64,000 nt of DNA from Oenanthe sinensis (taxonomy: Eukaryota; Streptophyta; Magnoliopsida; Apiales; Apiaceae): positions 66,527,501 through 66,591,500 of the forward strand of contig CM053810.1 in the NCBI GenBank assembly GCA_028671895.1, given 5' to 3'. The notes below the pieces were generated by a model. The model searched no databases and was not told the origin of the DNA. It was given only the letters and a program-made list of their open reading frames with translations. The translations under genes and the position numbers were made by a program. Positions 12,038 through 25,118 of this stretch are shown here, piece by piece (positions within the stretch are counted from its first letter, which is position 1; each line of letters begins with the position of its first letter).

Positions 12038-13951
12038 TCAGTTTAACGGGACCTTGGGAACAATTCGACCAAGAAGTGTTCCTCTGCCATTGCTGCAGTA
12101 AGCAGAAGCTTGTTTCCCCTGACGATTGGACTTTAAGTATACGTTTTCCATCGTTATGCCTTCACATGGAACCGTCTTGCTGCAGTCTATCTTTACTGCT
12201 GTCTCCCTTTTACAAGTTCCCATTACTTGCTTAAATGTCACCTCACTCACCTTGACTGCTGAATTCTGCAAAACCAAAATTCGAAATTTATTCAATATAT
12301 AGGATGATCATAGAGCCTAACTGCAATCTTATATATATATACACACATTAGCATGCACAATGTTATTACTTACTTGATTTACACATGTTTCATGATCACA
12401 ATAAAATTGATCGATTATGATAGGATTGTCGGAGTTTTGACAGAGGATTCGTTCGAATGATATGTTCCTAGCGTAACCTTTTCCTCCCTGCACAATTTAT
12501 ATGACACTCGATTAGTTTATATACATGTGACAATGGCTTTGAGAGTTGAGACATTGATCGAGCAAGCCTATATTATAGGTATGTATATACACTTTACCTG
12601 CCATGTTTTGATTCTAGCACCGTTGGTGGTGTTGGTGAACACAACGTCTCTTATTTGAATATCGTCCACCTCATCATGGGCACCATGCCTCCCTAAACTC
12701 CCAATACTGTTATATCAAGACAAAATCATGCAAAGGAATGTTAAAATCACATTGTGGATCGAACACAAAATACTAATTAGAAAACTATAAGATCATTAGA
12801 GCACTAACCTTACACCATGCCCCGGTCCACATCTAATATTATTGATTCTCAGGTGTTTAGATCCACCTCCTATAGATATACAATCATCACCTGCATGCAT
12901 GTCAACATATTATAAACTAACGAATCTGATATACCTACATATCTACACAAACTTGCAGTAAATTGATAAAAATATAACACAAATAATCATAGTATGAAAG
13001 TCACACACACACACACACACACTAACACTATATGATTATGTAGAAACATTGAGAAGTATATATATAACGACAGATACATACCAGTCCCAATAACACAATG
13101 CTCAATAGTGACATTAGTGGATTCCCCAATATGAATGCCATCGGTGTTTGGGCTATGACCAGGAGCCTCTATATTTAAGTTGGAGAGGTGTGCCCCTTGT
13201 ACCCCATCAATCACAACGTGCATACGAGGATTGTCCTTGAACTTTAATCCACTCAGTGTAACATTCTTAGAGTTCGTAATCCGTAAAGCCTGCACAAACG
13301 CGACAAAATAACAAGATGAATTTAGTTATTTGCATGGTATTGTTTGGATATGTAATCCAAACAAAGATTGTGTATACTTACAGCGGGCTTGTGTCTTCCC
13401 TGTAAAAAAGAAACCAAATAAGAAAAAACCAAACAATTAGTATTTAATTAAGAAACTAAGAACAAATTATTTAATAAAAAGAAACCAGGAATATAATTAG
13501 TTGGATTATGATATTATATACCTTGATGTCCCACCACTTTTCTCCACGTCCGGATATTGTTCCGGAACCTGAGATGGAAAGACTATCTACGTGAGAGAAG
13601 CGTATCCAACTATCACAATCCGAGGAACTACACTTCCACTGTTTAGGTTCACTCGGTGCCGTTATTGTACCCTGCATCTACAACAAAAATACATGTTTAA
13701 TAAACTAAAATGACTAATCTAACACCAAAAATATTAAATATTACGAGTAAGTTATTATCGACTAGTACTAATCATGAATTAATACCTCAACTGTAATAGC
13801 ACCGGGCTTGCATGGGCCATGGAAAAGCAAAGGATGGGTTAGAAACTTAAGGTTTGCCGGAAAGTGCATGGTTGCTGACGAAGAAGAGGACTTGCATGTT
13901 GCTTCCCATGCTCTCAGTAAACCCTAGTGAATTCAAGTAAGACGTTAATCA

Positions 13952-13985
<34 letters not shown>

Positions 13986-14247
13986 GTTGGTGACGAAATT
14001 TCATAACAACGACTACATGCATATTAATGCATTACATATACTTAAAATTAATTACAAGTAGCTAGTATGTATAAAGAAAAATTACGTAATTAAGTTATAG
14101 TATATAATATACACGTACTTGAGTGTCGTCTGCAACACCATCACCAACTACACCATGATCGCGGACATTGACGACAGATAATGTAAAAGCAAAGTCTGCA
14201 AGAAGACTAAATAATAAAACATACTTCAAGAACCCTAGCACCGCCAT
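12038..14247 (-). CDS. Polygalacturonase (GH28), copy A
   Basis: This secreted enzyme hydrolyses homogalacturonan in the cell wall. Nine exons join in frame: 14119-14247, 13786-13923, 13522-13677, 13382-13399, 13082-13289, 12809-12890, 12598-12706, 12374-12487 and 12038-12265. The product is 393 aa, normal for plant GH28. A signal peptide covers about residues 1-23. The four family signatures are intact: NTDGIHI (from residue 195), GDDC (217-220, catalytic Asp pair), GPGHG (His241) and RIKTWQ (275-280). Exon 4 is a microexon of only 18 nt (GRHKPA). Exon 6 must end at AG|GTTAGT so that GHGVSIGSLG reads through. A near-identical paralogue lies in unit B; the only coding difference I found is Ser364 here against Pro364 there. 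Whether it is exo- or endo-acting cannot be told. Confidence 0.93.
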
Positions 14248-14280
14248 TTGAACTTATAAGTTCTCGATCTCTTTAGCTAT

Positions 14281-15155
14281 CGAGGAGAAAGAAGATTATA
14301 TTCTCGAGTCGAATGTCACAATATATGCTATATATATAATCTAACCATTGTTCTATATCATTTAGGACATACAATTTCATTAGGACTGAAAGTCTGCACA
14401 TAATCTGATTGCGGAAAAAAGAGCTAGAATACGTAACGATATATAGAAAATATTGTTATAAGAAATATTATTATTCATTATAAACTATATATATATGGAT
14501 TAGAAATTAAATCTAAGGAATTTATAATATTTAAACACTTTAATGTATGTATTTTAATTTACATTATACTATTTTGTAACTCAAATTTTTAATAAAATCA
14601 TAATATCACGACTTTTTAAATATTAGAAAGTAATAAATATTAATTATTATTCAATATCATCTATATTTTTCAAAATTCAGACCGAAACAATAACTCTTTA
14701 TCACGTCCAAGAAGAAAAGTCGGTTCCCGTCCAAAATTTTAAAACTGTTTTTTTAATAGGAAATAGAAAATGAAAAATAGTTCTTTTTTGCTTTTAAAAA
14801 AATCATTATTTTTTAATCAAAAATCATACATTAATGTACAATATAATTATAGAAGAAGTTAAAATTAATCTGAAGTTGAATAATGAACACTATTGTTCTA
14901 AATAGATTAAGTTATACTATTGGTCTAATAATATTATATCAAAGTATATGTATGTTATTAATTAATTAATATTAATGTTTCACAAAATTCATATACAAGA
15001 GAGTGAAAGTGAGATGTTTCATCTATATATAGAATCTAGTCATTCTTGCCAATTGCCATTGTGTTAATACCAGATGATCTGTCTATGCCTGTATCACTAG
15101 GATATCCTGGTTCACGTACAGTTTTGATATGGTTTAATCATGCACGACAAGTATG
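14281..15155 (-). repeat. Polygalacturonase promoter segment, copy 1 of 3
   Basis: These 875 bp start 34 bp upstream of the polygalacturonase ATG. The same segment occurs at 21854-22728 without its gene and at 29928-30802 upstream of copy B. Copies 1 and 3 agree at the two bases where the orphan differs. The boundaries are defined by where the orphan's homology starts and stops. Confidence 0.9.
14328..14338 (-). promoter_or_regulatory. Likely TATA box of polygalacturonase copy A
   Basis: The run TATATATA on the minus strand lies about 80-90 bp upstream of the ATG at 14247, a usual spacing for a plant promoter with a short leader. The same run is present in all three copies of this promoter region. 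Confidence 0.5.
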
Positions 15156-15742
15156 TCGATCAGTTTGTGCCATTAGCATACATATCTATTTGATCTTACT
15201 TTCACTTCAATAATAATGTTGATAGCAACTGCTGATATAACATATGACCTGAGACATGAATGACACCTTATCACTCCATACTTTCACTAGTTCAGTTTAT
15301 TCCATGCGTAGGTGTACGTATTTCTATATTAGCATTGCCAAGTATGTTCGTCTTTCATCAATGTCCATATTTTTTTCTAGTGACAGCATGCATAGCCTTT
15401 CATGCTGATTATCTGTGGTATACCTTTTTATCTTACAAGCTAATTTTAAATGTAGAGTCCCGGAGTTATATATTTTTGCTGGAGCCTTGTGTGGTAAAGA
15501 GTGTACTGTTCATTTCAGCAATAAGTAAATGATGACATTATTATATGTTGTGCTGATACAGTTCTGCACTTGCTACACTGAGGATGAGAATTATTTGACT
15601 GTAATAAGTATAACACAACATTAATCATCTTGGTCGACAATTTTATTCAAGATTATTTTATAATCCAATCTGTAATGTTTTAGCATAAACAAAAGATGCA
15701 TATCACAGAATTTGCTTGAGGAGGGCAATGATTTGCATTAAC

Positions 15743-18243
15743 CTATTCATTATCCGACCTTCTGGATCTGTACTTGTAACGATTAGCCCAAAACAGAAAA
15801 TGCAGAAAGTTCAGACAATAAAATCGTTCTAGGTGATAATAATTTATGTTGCTCCCATAGAGCCATGGTGTGTGTCCGAAGGTACTAGTGATGCGATTGA
15901 CAGTAGATACTAACACTGAGCTGAAATAGTAGCCCATTGCCAGTGAGGCCCAGGAGAGAGATGTTGCTAAAGATCTCAGGCTAAGTGGAGCCTCCGTGAA
16001 GAAAAATTCCATCATGCCAGCTAAGGTGAAAAGATCAGCAGACCCAAGAAACAAGTATTGCAATGACACCCAAAGGAATGTGACTGGTAGAGGTTTAGTG
16101 GAATTTAATTGGCCATATTGGGCTGCCACCTTCTTTCGCTTCATTTCGACTAGAGCTGCAACCGTCATTGCCACGATGGAAAGGAATAAACCAGTTCCAA
16201 TTCGTTGTAGATGAGTAATACCCATCTCAGTTCTGCTCACCTTCCTCGCAAATGGAATGATAACATGTTTGTACATCGGTGTGAGTACCATAATGAAGAT
16301 GACAGGAAATACTGGCAGAGAAGCTGGTGGAACCCGTAGGGATCCAATCTTATTGTTCATGGTGGCTGCTTGTTGCACCGAAAAGGTGGAGAGCTAAGCA
16401 AGGCAGCAGTTGAGCAATATAGTTGACATGAAGATTGGGAGGATCTTAAGTACTATCTTAACATCCTCTACATCCTTGACAGTGCACTCAAGTGCTGGGT
16501 AATCAGGCTTATCGTTCACTGCTCTAGTAAGGAACTCTGTTTCTCTTGGAAAATTAGCTGCTTCTTGTTGATTAGCATGATGTTATAGTTAAAAAATTAG
16601 CAATCAGGGCCCCGCAAGACAGGCAAAAGGCATAATAATTAAAAAATGTTGATCTCTTCTTTCTTCCCTCTAGAATGGTTTCATCAAATTGCTCGGCTCC
16701 ATGTGTTAGCAATGAACCTTTAATCCCTCCAACACCCAGTGCCACCAAATACAGGCCTGCAAAGAGCATTACTGATTTTGCTCCTTCTACTTCCTGACAT
16801 ATTGTGTTTCTGTTCGTTGACATGCAGTTTGGTGGCCTGAATGAGGGTATTTGAGCTTGCAATGTAAGGATTAAAAGGCCCTGTTTCAGAAGTCAAAAGT
16901 CAGACACTAGTAGCTTATGTGGCTCTGATATTGTACAACAGGTATGTTACTTGTAATTAGTTCCTGACACTAATGGAATCACTAAAAATGTGTGATTATA
17001 TGTTAGTAACTTTTAATGATTCGACTATCTTAAACAGATAATATTCATCAACCTGCCTGCAATGTGTACAACCGTCATAAAAGTCCACCTCTGAATGAGC
17101 ATTTTCGAAAATAGATGATGCTATGTGAAAGGTCTTGCCATTTTTTTTTTTATTCTATGGCTATATATGTTCCTTTATCAATTACTCTACATGTGTACAT
17201 GTCCTGTCCCATTCTGAGATCAATTCAGCAATTCTTGCTAGATAACAAGTCATGTCTCAGTCACAACTCACAAAATATGTTATCAGGTTGATATTTTGCA
17301 TAAGGTTTCTCGAACCACCATAGAAGTCATATAGAGTGTTAAGAATGTGTACTAAATGAAGTAAACACAAATATAGTATTTCCCTCATGAACAGGTGATG
17401 CAGAAAATGACCAGTCGTGGCTCAATCAGGTCCTATTTGGCAGACTTGTCAATTGCTAGTGCCACCTTTTGTGTATGTACTCTTTTTCTGTAAATGAAAC
17501 TTTTAATTTGCCATCGGAGTCACGATAGTTTCTGTATTGATTGGAGTTTCCCCCCTGTTCGGATGGGGTTAGATTAATTGATAACATTGATAAGAGGTGA
17601 AGGCAGATGAAATATTGAAGTAATATGGAATAATCATTCACAATAATACCAATTAAACTATAAGCTTATTTGCAATAAATCAGTACTTACTGTGAATACT
17701 TCAATAAGAAACTTAAATGTTCATACCATGAATTCAATTAGAGCACTTATCAGATATATGCAATAGGTGGTGAAGTAAGCATCGGATAAGAAGACACCGA
17801 GCAGAGCAAGGACGAAAGCTGTGCCCATGAAGTTGCCGAACTGGATGGAGAAAAATGCATGAATCTCAAGAGATAAGGCACAAGGTTGCTTGCATTGGCC
17901 AGATATGCTAAATTCCACAGCTACAGGTTATAGTTGGAATAAATGAGATCATCTGTGCTATACTTTGTATTTGCATGCATGAATATAAACTTCTTTATTC
18001 TAATTTTTAAAAAAGCTTACAGAACAGTTGAATATTATAAATTTGATTAAATTAGCAAATATATAGTTGCTTGTGGTTAAAGCCAAAAAACAGATGCAAG
18101 TCAGTATGTTCCCGATTTTTTCACTTTACATACATACCCAAGACAAATGATGCAGCTAGCATGCCACCATGTCGACTTCTCAAAGCTGGCCTGTTCTTCC
18201 AGTCTACGTACCCTTCCCATTCTCTCAAGACGTGTGCCTCGTC
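15743..18243 (-). pseudogene. NPF (NRT1/PTR) transporter pseudogene, NPF4-like, copy A
   Basis: NPF proteins are 12-helix proton-coupled carriers of nitrate, peptides or hormones. Recognisable exons are 18138-18243 (REWEGYVDWKNRPALRSRHG), 17727 to about 17926 (NFMGTAFVLALLG, FLSDAYFTTYCIYLISALIE), and 16880 down to 15743 (YLVALGVGGIKGSLLTHGAE through FLFWANRYKYRSR). Several lesions disable it. The NLAYLANASNL helix lies out of frame between two small deletions (about 17855-17925). The segment after GALIA is missing, with stops near 16570. LNCCLA is followed by TAG where the family has Gln (about 16395, a C-to-T change). The family motif near HLERFY is shortened. No start-codon exon is visible upstream of 18243. 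All of these recur in copy B, so decay came before the duplication. Confidence 0.88.
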
Positions 18244-19834
18244 CTGGAAAAAGAAAAGTTAAAGCCAAGAGCAAAGACTAAATAAGATCAAAGATACCAA
18301 AAACAAGAATGCACCATATTCTTTCCAATTTTTTATGTGGTCTAAATAAGAACTTATGTAGTCTCAATAGGAGATAGAATGAGAAATTTATTCACAAGCT
18401 AAGTGGAGTTTAGTCATATTTATACCTATAGTGCCAAGTCATATCAAGTTTTTACGGTGATTTTTTTTATTATTAGAACCGAATTCTCTTGTTAGTTAGG
18501 TGTTCGTCATTTTACGTATTAGCACCTAATTTATAGGTATATATGAAAAATGAATCTTTTCCGTATGGTAGATCAATTGAAAAAGTTTAGATTAAAATGT
18601 TCTTTTTGTTGCTTTCCGTAAGGTGTGTTGATGTGATACTTTCCTTGCATTAGGGTACAGAGTTTCTACAGGAATTTTATTATCATCGTGTTCGCAGGCT
18701 CATTTAAGTTAATTAACTATAGCTATTCATGTGATTTCTATTGTTGCTTTGTTTTTGTAGTGCTTCCGACCACAAAGTATCATTTTTCTGTGGGGTCATC
18801 ATAGCCTGTTCCTCGGTGCTACTAGTTTTCTACATGGGTCATCTGTGAGTTAGTTGTCATCCCTTTTCATCACTAGCAATATGGGTGTCTTTAGTGCTCC
18901 CTTAAATAGTGGGGAGCATGATCATGAACTTCCAATTTGGATGGCCAGGGCCTCCTGAACTGGAGTTCATCAGAAACAAAATTTACTCGGAAGCTAGTAA
19001 GCTACTACAACCATGTTATAACTTATAACCCTTCTATTTGATACACGGTAGTGGCTTACTGATACCTAACTTCTTTGACTGACCTGCTGGCCTAATTTGT
19101 TTTGTTTTGTATTTGCTTAGCTAGAGAATGAGTTATGGAAAAATTTTAGAATTAATTAAAATGTCCTAATAAGCTAACAAGTCATTCCATACTTCCCCAA
19201 TGTGCCTTCCACCTGAACACAATAAGTTACCAGTACCACGGTACTGTAATACTACTTGAATTTCAGATATGATTGTCTTGGTGTCATGATTCGTGTATAA
19301 TGTGTAATATTATAGCAACTGTTGGAAAGCAAATAGTTCTTATTATATTTATGTACCAACTAAATCTGGTGTACTGACAGTATAATGTTTGATTTTTTCA
19401 GGACATCTTGTCAAACATTACTTTTAGAAACTGTGAACAGAATCTTCCAAGTGATCACGATTAAGTCCAACTACGTATGTCAACTGTCAAGGAAAACAAC
19501 GTTACGAAGTTGTAGGGTCTCTCATTTTCAGAAAAGAGAGGCACATGGATGGTTATCTCCATTTGTTTTATACCGTAATTATGCTGCAAATCAGCAAATG
19601 GCACCCTGGTGAATATACCAGAAACTTTCAGTTGAGAGGGGCTCACACTCCAACTATGTCAAGTTGTTTCGAAAGTAGTATGTATCAATTCTTGATCTCT
19701 TCTCATGCTATTTTTTAACACACCTACACCTACCAGGACTACCTTAACTTTCAGGGCACATGATGTTATTATGCTTTTATGATGGAATATACTCGATCTC
19801 GGTTATTTGTGGTGCAATGGAAGATTCAAACTCC
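18244..19834. other. Non-coding stretch right of the NPF pseudogene, unit A
   Basis: No credible exon was found, including the missing first exon of the NPF gene. The part 18750-18990 has a more balanced base composition than its surroundings and may derive from an old gene or organelle fragment, but I recognise no protein in any frame. Confidence 0.4.
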
Positions 19835-20253
19835 TGTAAGGGTGTGCATGTTGGCAAATAACAAACAAGACTGGGAGTATAAGGCTATAATAATCTGGAG
19901 ACTGGAGAAGACAAATATATATAATATATTTAACTTTGCTTGAATACAAATGATTTGAGTGCTGTCCTTATATAGCTCCAGCAGGTGCCATAATAATAAG
20001 TGAAATCTCCTGGACGCCAACAATTCAGCAAATACAACAATCAATAATGAACCTTATTAAATATTTAAGTGCAGGAATATAAATCTGAATATATGCAGAT
20101 ACATTAATCAAGATAACCTTTCAACAGTACATCTCCTCTTAAACTTGATCTTCTTTAGTAACTCCAATTCAAGTACGCAGTCTTGCAAAGTCTTCAAACT
20201 TTAACGCCTTGGTAAAAATTTCAGCAACCTGATCATTCGTTTTGACTCTGCCC
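19835..20253 (-). mobile_element. Ty1/Copia remnant: RNase H end plus 3' LTR, unit A
   Basis: Read on the minus strand, 20253 to about 20155 encodes the typical Copia RNase H terminus (RVKTNDQVAEIFTKALKFED), ending in a stop. A purine tract (AAGAGGAGATG) follows, then an LTR-like segment of 292 bp (20126 to 19835) that starts TGTTGA and ends CTTACA. The rest of the element is missing, so it is a 3' fragment. It is present unchanged in unit B (35482-35900). Confidence 0.72.
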
Positions 20254-21853
20254 TTTCTTTTTTTTTTGGCCAAGTAAAAATCTCGTTCTATTCTTAAATA
20301 TAACAGGATGTTAACCACTATTCCGACTCATGGATAAACTAGAAATTCTTCTTGTGTTACGAAGCTAAAAATGAGTTTGTTGTGCAGAGGTTTCACCCAA
20401 AAGAGTTGCTCCTTTATGAAAATTACAGAGGTCATACTGGTACTGGAGTTCGGCAAATACTAGCCAGAATTTTATTGTGCCATGAAATTTGAAGATAGTT
20501 TTTAGGCTGCGGGCAAGGGAAAACAAGATTACTTAATTGCATGTACAACACTAGGAAACTTGAGCTATCTGGATGAATTTGTACCGGAGGTGCAGTGTTC
20601 TATCAAAACCTTCCAGAGTACGTTATAAATGCATGACAGGAACGTAGAATTGCTATGAAATAAATGGGTCAGTTTCTTATATTACATTGTTACGAGAGTT
20701 ATGTGTCAGTTTCTAATGCATTACTATGAAATTTGTGTGTCAGCTTCGAATGCATTGCCATGAAATATGGTGAATCGAATTGCTCTTCAAACCAAACCAA
20801 ACCAAACCAAACCAAACCATATATAATCACTCTGCAAGGCAGGATAAACTCATTGTTTTCATGTAGTTGAATACAAAATATTAGTCGTGAGTTGATGTTA
20901 GTATGATACTAATAAACAATATATTTATTTATACAAAATATATGTGATTAAAATTTTGTACAATATAAAAAAATATAATACACCCCAAAACTGCAAAATG
21001 CGTGTTAAAGAGTCACAAAGTTTTAAATAATTCGGAACAAAAACAGTTCTGCTTTATAATTTGTCGTTGGTTGGGACTTGGGAGGTTCCTTCTCCACCGT
21101 TTACATCATTTTCCATACAACCCTGAAATGATCGAACCTATTAGGCTATTATGATAATTTGATAAAGTCGAAAACATAGCATGTGTCCGTTGTTTCTTTT
21201 TATTTAGATTAACAAAAGTCAAGAATTAAAAGAAGAATAAGAAGAACCCCGTAAAATATCAATGTTTTTATATACCCTGAAAAGAGCCATAGTATCATAT
21301 AGGAGGAGCATATACATCAGTATGCTGTAAAGTCGATCAAATTAGAATTTTCACAAGAATAAGTTAAGTAAAAATAAGCATATATCTTATATTTGATCAT
21401 TCGACACATGATCCATGCATGTGATAAGTTCAAAAGAAAAATGCACTAAGAAATTCCTTTCTATTTATTCGCCAAACTAGATTGGCGAAAAGTGAATTTT
21501 TAGAAATTTATGCTGAGAATATATGCAAAAATATCTCTTTTATAATTCTTTTTTTGTGATAAAAAGTCGAGGATTAAACTGTTGGGTAAGTATGGATGAG
21601 TTGAAATTATGACCAGACCACCGGCAAGTTGATATAGGCAGGTACGAAAAAATGTTGCACTTGCTCACTCGTTGTTGACAAACACTGTTATCACAATTAT
21701 GGCCAAGTCTAGTGCGAATATCTACAACTGCTGCTAAGTATTTTTTTTTTTTTTGCCATTAAGGGCCCTTGACTGTTCATTTCGTTGCCCTACACTGTTT
21801 GTGATCGGTCAACACACATATATTTCTCCTATCATCTTCTGTTCATTCCTTAT
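20254..21853. other. Non-coding right arm of unit A
   Basis: AT-rich, no gene seen. It contains the (AAACC)n repeat and ends at the duplication junction. The uninterrupted sequence CTGTTCATTCCTTAT at 21839-21853 is the empty site of the SINE found in unit B. Confidence 0.5.
20789..20819. repeat. (AAACC)n pentanucleotide repeat
   Basis: About six AAACC units. The unit B copy, at about 36437-36470, differs by one base in the first repeat. Confidence 0.85.
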
Positions 21854-22728
21854 CGAGGAGAAAGAAGATTATATTCTCGAGTCGAATGTCACAATATATG
21901 CTATATATATAATCTAACCATTGTTCTATATCATTTAGGACATACAATTTCATTAGGACTGAAAGTCTGCACATAATCTGATTGCGGAAAGAAGAGCTAG
22001 AATACGTAACGATATATAGAAAATATTGTTATAAGAAATATTATTATTCATTATAAACTATATATATATGGATTAGAAATTAAATCTAAGGAATTTATAA
22101 TATTTAAACACTTTAATGTATGTATTTTAATTTACATTATACTATTTTGTAACTCAAATTTTTAATAAAATCATAATATCACGACTTTTTAAATATTAGA
22201 AAGTAATAAATATTAATTATTATTCAATATCATCTATATTTTTCAAAATTCAGACCGAAACAATAACTCTTTATCACGTCCATGAAGAAAAGTCGGTTCC
22301 CGTCCAAAATTTTAAAACTGTTTTTTTAATAGGAAATAGAAAATGAAAAATAGTTCTTTTTTGCTTTTAAAAAAATCATTATTTTTTAATCAAAAATCAT
22401 ACATTAATGTACAATATAATTATAGAAGAAGTTAAAATTAATCTGAAGTTGAATAATGAACACTATTGTTCTAAATAGATTAAGTTATACTATTGGTCTA
22501 ATAATATTATATCAAAGTATATGTATGTTATTAATTAATTAATATTAATGTTTCACAAAATTCATATACAAGAGAGTGAAAGTGAGATGTTTCATCTATA
22601 TATAGAATCTAGTCATTCTTGCCAATTGCCATTGTGTTAATACCAGATGATCTGTCTATGCCTGTATCACTAGGATATCCTGGTTCACGTACAGTTTTGA
22701 TATGGTTTAATCATGCACGACAAGTATG
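21854..22728 (-). repeat. Orphan polygalacturonase promoter, copy 2 of 3
   Basis: This 875-bp segment matches 14281-15155 with no indel and, by eye, two substitutions. It is fused to the right end of unit A at 21853/21854, where TAT is shared by both source sequences, and to the left end of unit B at 22728/22729. It carries the same TATA-like run, but no polygalacturonase coding sequence follows on its downstream (left) side. Any transcript would run leftwards into the non-coding right arm of unit A. Confidence 0.92.
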
Positions 22729-25084
22729 GTATGGACAAGGAGTTTGCTTGGCATTTGCAAGTAAACTAGGAGAATTACCAGGAAGGTGATACTCCCATCT
22801 TGCATCCTTCCACAATTACGAACACTTTTTTGCGCCTTTTTCGGCTTAGTAGTTGCTACGAAACTACTTGATGGCGTGGACTCGTGTAACCCATAAGTAC
22901 AGTCGTCTCTGGTCAATAGAGTAGCGTTTTTATAAATAACTACATTATTTGTCTGTGTTACATGAGTAATTTATAATTTATATATTAATAAATATTATTA
23001 TAATAATTATATATAAATAATTATTTTAAATTTTAATGTAATTAGTTTAAATTTGTTGTTTATTTTAATTTCTTTTTTATTATTATTTATAATAGTTATA
23101 TGTGTTAATTTTTATTTAGGATTTACTTTTATAATAATATTTTATGTATAGTAATTCATAAATAATTTTTATTTTAAATTCTGTATATCTTAAATTTTAT
23201 TCAAAATTACTTTTTTTAAACTACTTATAATATTGTATATATCTTTTTTTTAAAATAATTTACTCATATTATATTATTTCTTTACGTTCAAATATCAATT
23301 ATATTTAAAATTTATTATTTAATTATGTGTATATCAATTTTTATGTAAAAGCATGTATTATTTTATATCAATATTTGATATGGGTATTGCATACCAAATT
23401 AAGATTATGAATTCAAATATATATATATATATATATGGTTATCAAGTATATATATTATATGATATAATTTACATTAATAAACTCACGATAATATTTTAAA
23501 TTTTGAAAAATTAAGATTATCATAAATATTATATATCACATTAATGGTAATTATTAAAATGGGTTAATTAATAATATGGATGTTGTCCGAACCTAAAATG
23601 GATTATCCAATGGATCAAACTAAAGTTATAAATTTAATCTGAACCTAAATATGGATACCAAACCTAAGATTATAATATATATAGATTTTAGCGTTAAAAT
23701 CAAATTTCTAAACATTTTTTTTGGTAAAATATGAATTAAAGCTGCGCTAACATTTTCTTGTTAAAAAAACAGCTCCAAGTATACTAAAAATAAAAACCCA
23801 TCCAGTATCCAACTCCCACAGAGAACTTTTTTATTTTCTCCTCTTCCCGCATAGCATATCATAATTTTGGTCTTATCCAGTACTCTGTCATCTTATTATT
23901 ATTTTCTTTTTAAATTTTAATTTTTTTATTATTTGCCGGTTGTCAATTAGCCTTATATGCCATTTTTTTTATACAAACGAGGAATCTGTCATGAATTGTT
24001 ACTTATCATTTGTATTTCCCTGCACAGGCCATTCTAATATATTATACTGTATATACTAGTATCGAACGTTGTGTTTTTTGTATGTATGTGGTATGTGCAA
24101 TGTGCTGGGTATATATAATAAAATATCCGGAGTATTAATATCTTAATGATAATATTAAATATATTTTATGTATAATACTATTTTAGTGACCGGAATTTTT
24201 ACAATAGAATAGCCGCACATTATTTTTATTTTTTAAAAAGATGTTTAAGGGTCACTTTTCTACTTGGCCGTCTTTTTAAAGAATAAAAATAATGTTGAGT
24301 CATCATATTATAAATTTGAAATTTCGGTTATTAAAATGTTATGTGAGATTAAGTTTGACCACCATTTTACAATTTACTCTAAAAATAAATATAACCTGAT
24401 ATATTTTAAATATGAAAAACAATTAAAAAACGTATTTCATATTTTAAGAAAGAATAACCTCTAAACTATAATTAAAATTTATATTATCTCTAAAATACAG
24501 TAAGTACTTAAAAATGCTTTAGCAAATAACAGCGCTTGCTGATCCCAATAAATAAGATTTAAATATTGGATCAACCAAACAGTGGGACTATGAGATACCA
24601 GAAGGCAGAACTGCAGAAGCATATTAAGAAATATAGTAATTTTTAATTTAATAATGACGTACTTATCATGCAGTAGTATTCAATTCATTGTTCTTTCACC
24701 GGTATACCAGCCGCTAGTTTGATTCCTCGAATCATACTTTGTTTCAATTTTTTTAAATTGCAACCCCAAGTATGAGTTAAAGTATCGGTTCTCTATACCA
24801 AGGATGGAGATGCGTATGATGAGTTGAGAGTATGCGTATCAATTTTAATATTATTATTTTATTATTAATAATTAAAAAATAATAATAAATACAATCAAAC
24901 ATTATTAATAATAAAAAATTATATTTTTTATATAATAAAATCTATTTTTACTACATATACCTATGATTTTAAATTTATTGTCAATAATTCAAAATTTGAT
25001 ATTTTGTTTTAAACAAAATTCAACAACAGACGAGATCACATTGTTTCGGCATGAGTCACGAACATCCCCCATAACAAATATTTT
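22729..25084. other. AT-rich left arm of unit B
   Basis: Non-coding counterpart of 9069-11912. It is clearly more diverged from unit A than the rest of the duplication up to about 23.9 kb (substitutions and small indels), then nearly identical. The 66-codon frame at 24264-24464 duplicates the one at 11092 and is not taken as a gene. Confidence 0.55.
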
Positions 25085-25118
25085 GTTTTAAACAAAATTC
25101 AACAACAGATGAGATCAA

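Larger units (their letters stand above)
9069..21853. repeat. Tandem segmental duplication, unit A
   Basis: This 12.8-kb unit contains an AT-rich left arm, a polygalacturonase gene, an NPF-like pseudogene and a Copia remnant. The same order recurs in unit B (22728-37644), about 15,647 bp further on for most of the length and 13,172 bp further on left of the LINE insert. The left edge is set by homology starting at GGTGTGGACAAGG and the right edge by the switch after CCTTAT at 21853. From about 11.1 to 21.85 kb I counted fewer than ten differences from unit B. From 9.07 to about 10.7 kb the two differ at several percent and by indels. Confidence 0.93.

Noticed and set aside
11791..12234. A 147-codon plus-strand frame (with a partner at 27567-27884)
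   Set aside because: It is antisense to the last polygalacturonase exon, which has clear family motifs; the frame exists only because the opposite strand is coding.
15260..15532. A 90-codon plus-strand frame, repeated at 30907-31179
   Set aside because: No recognisable domain, and its identity in both units follows from the duplication. It lies in non-coding DNA between the polygalacturonase promoter and the transporter pseudogene.
18750..18990. Possible organelle-derived insert or hidden exon
   Set aside because: The composition differs slightly from the flanks, but no frame gave a protein I could recognise, so I list it only as non-coding.
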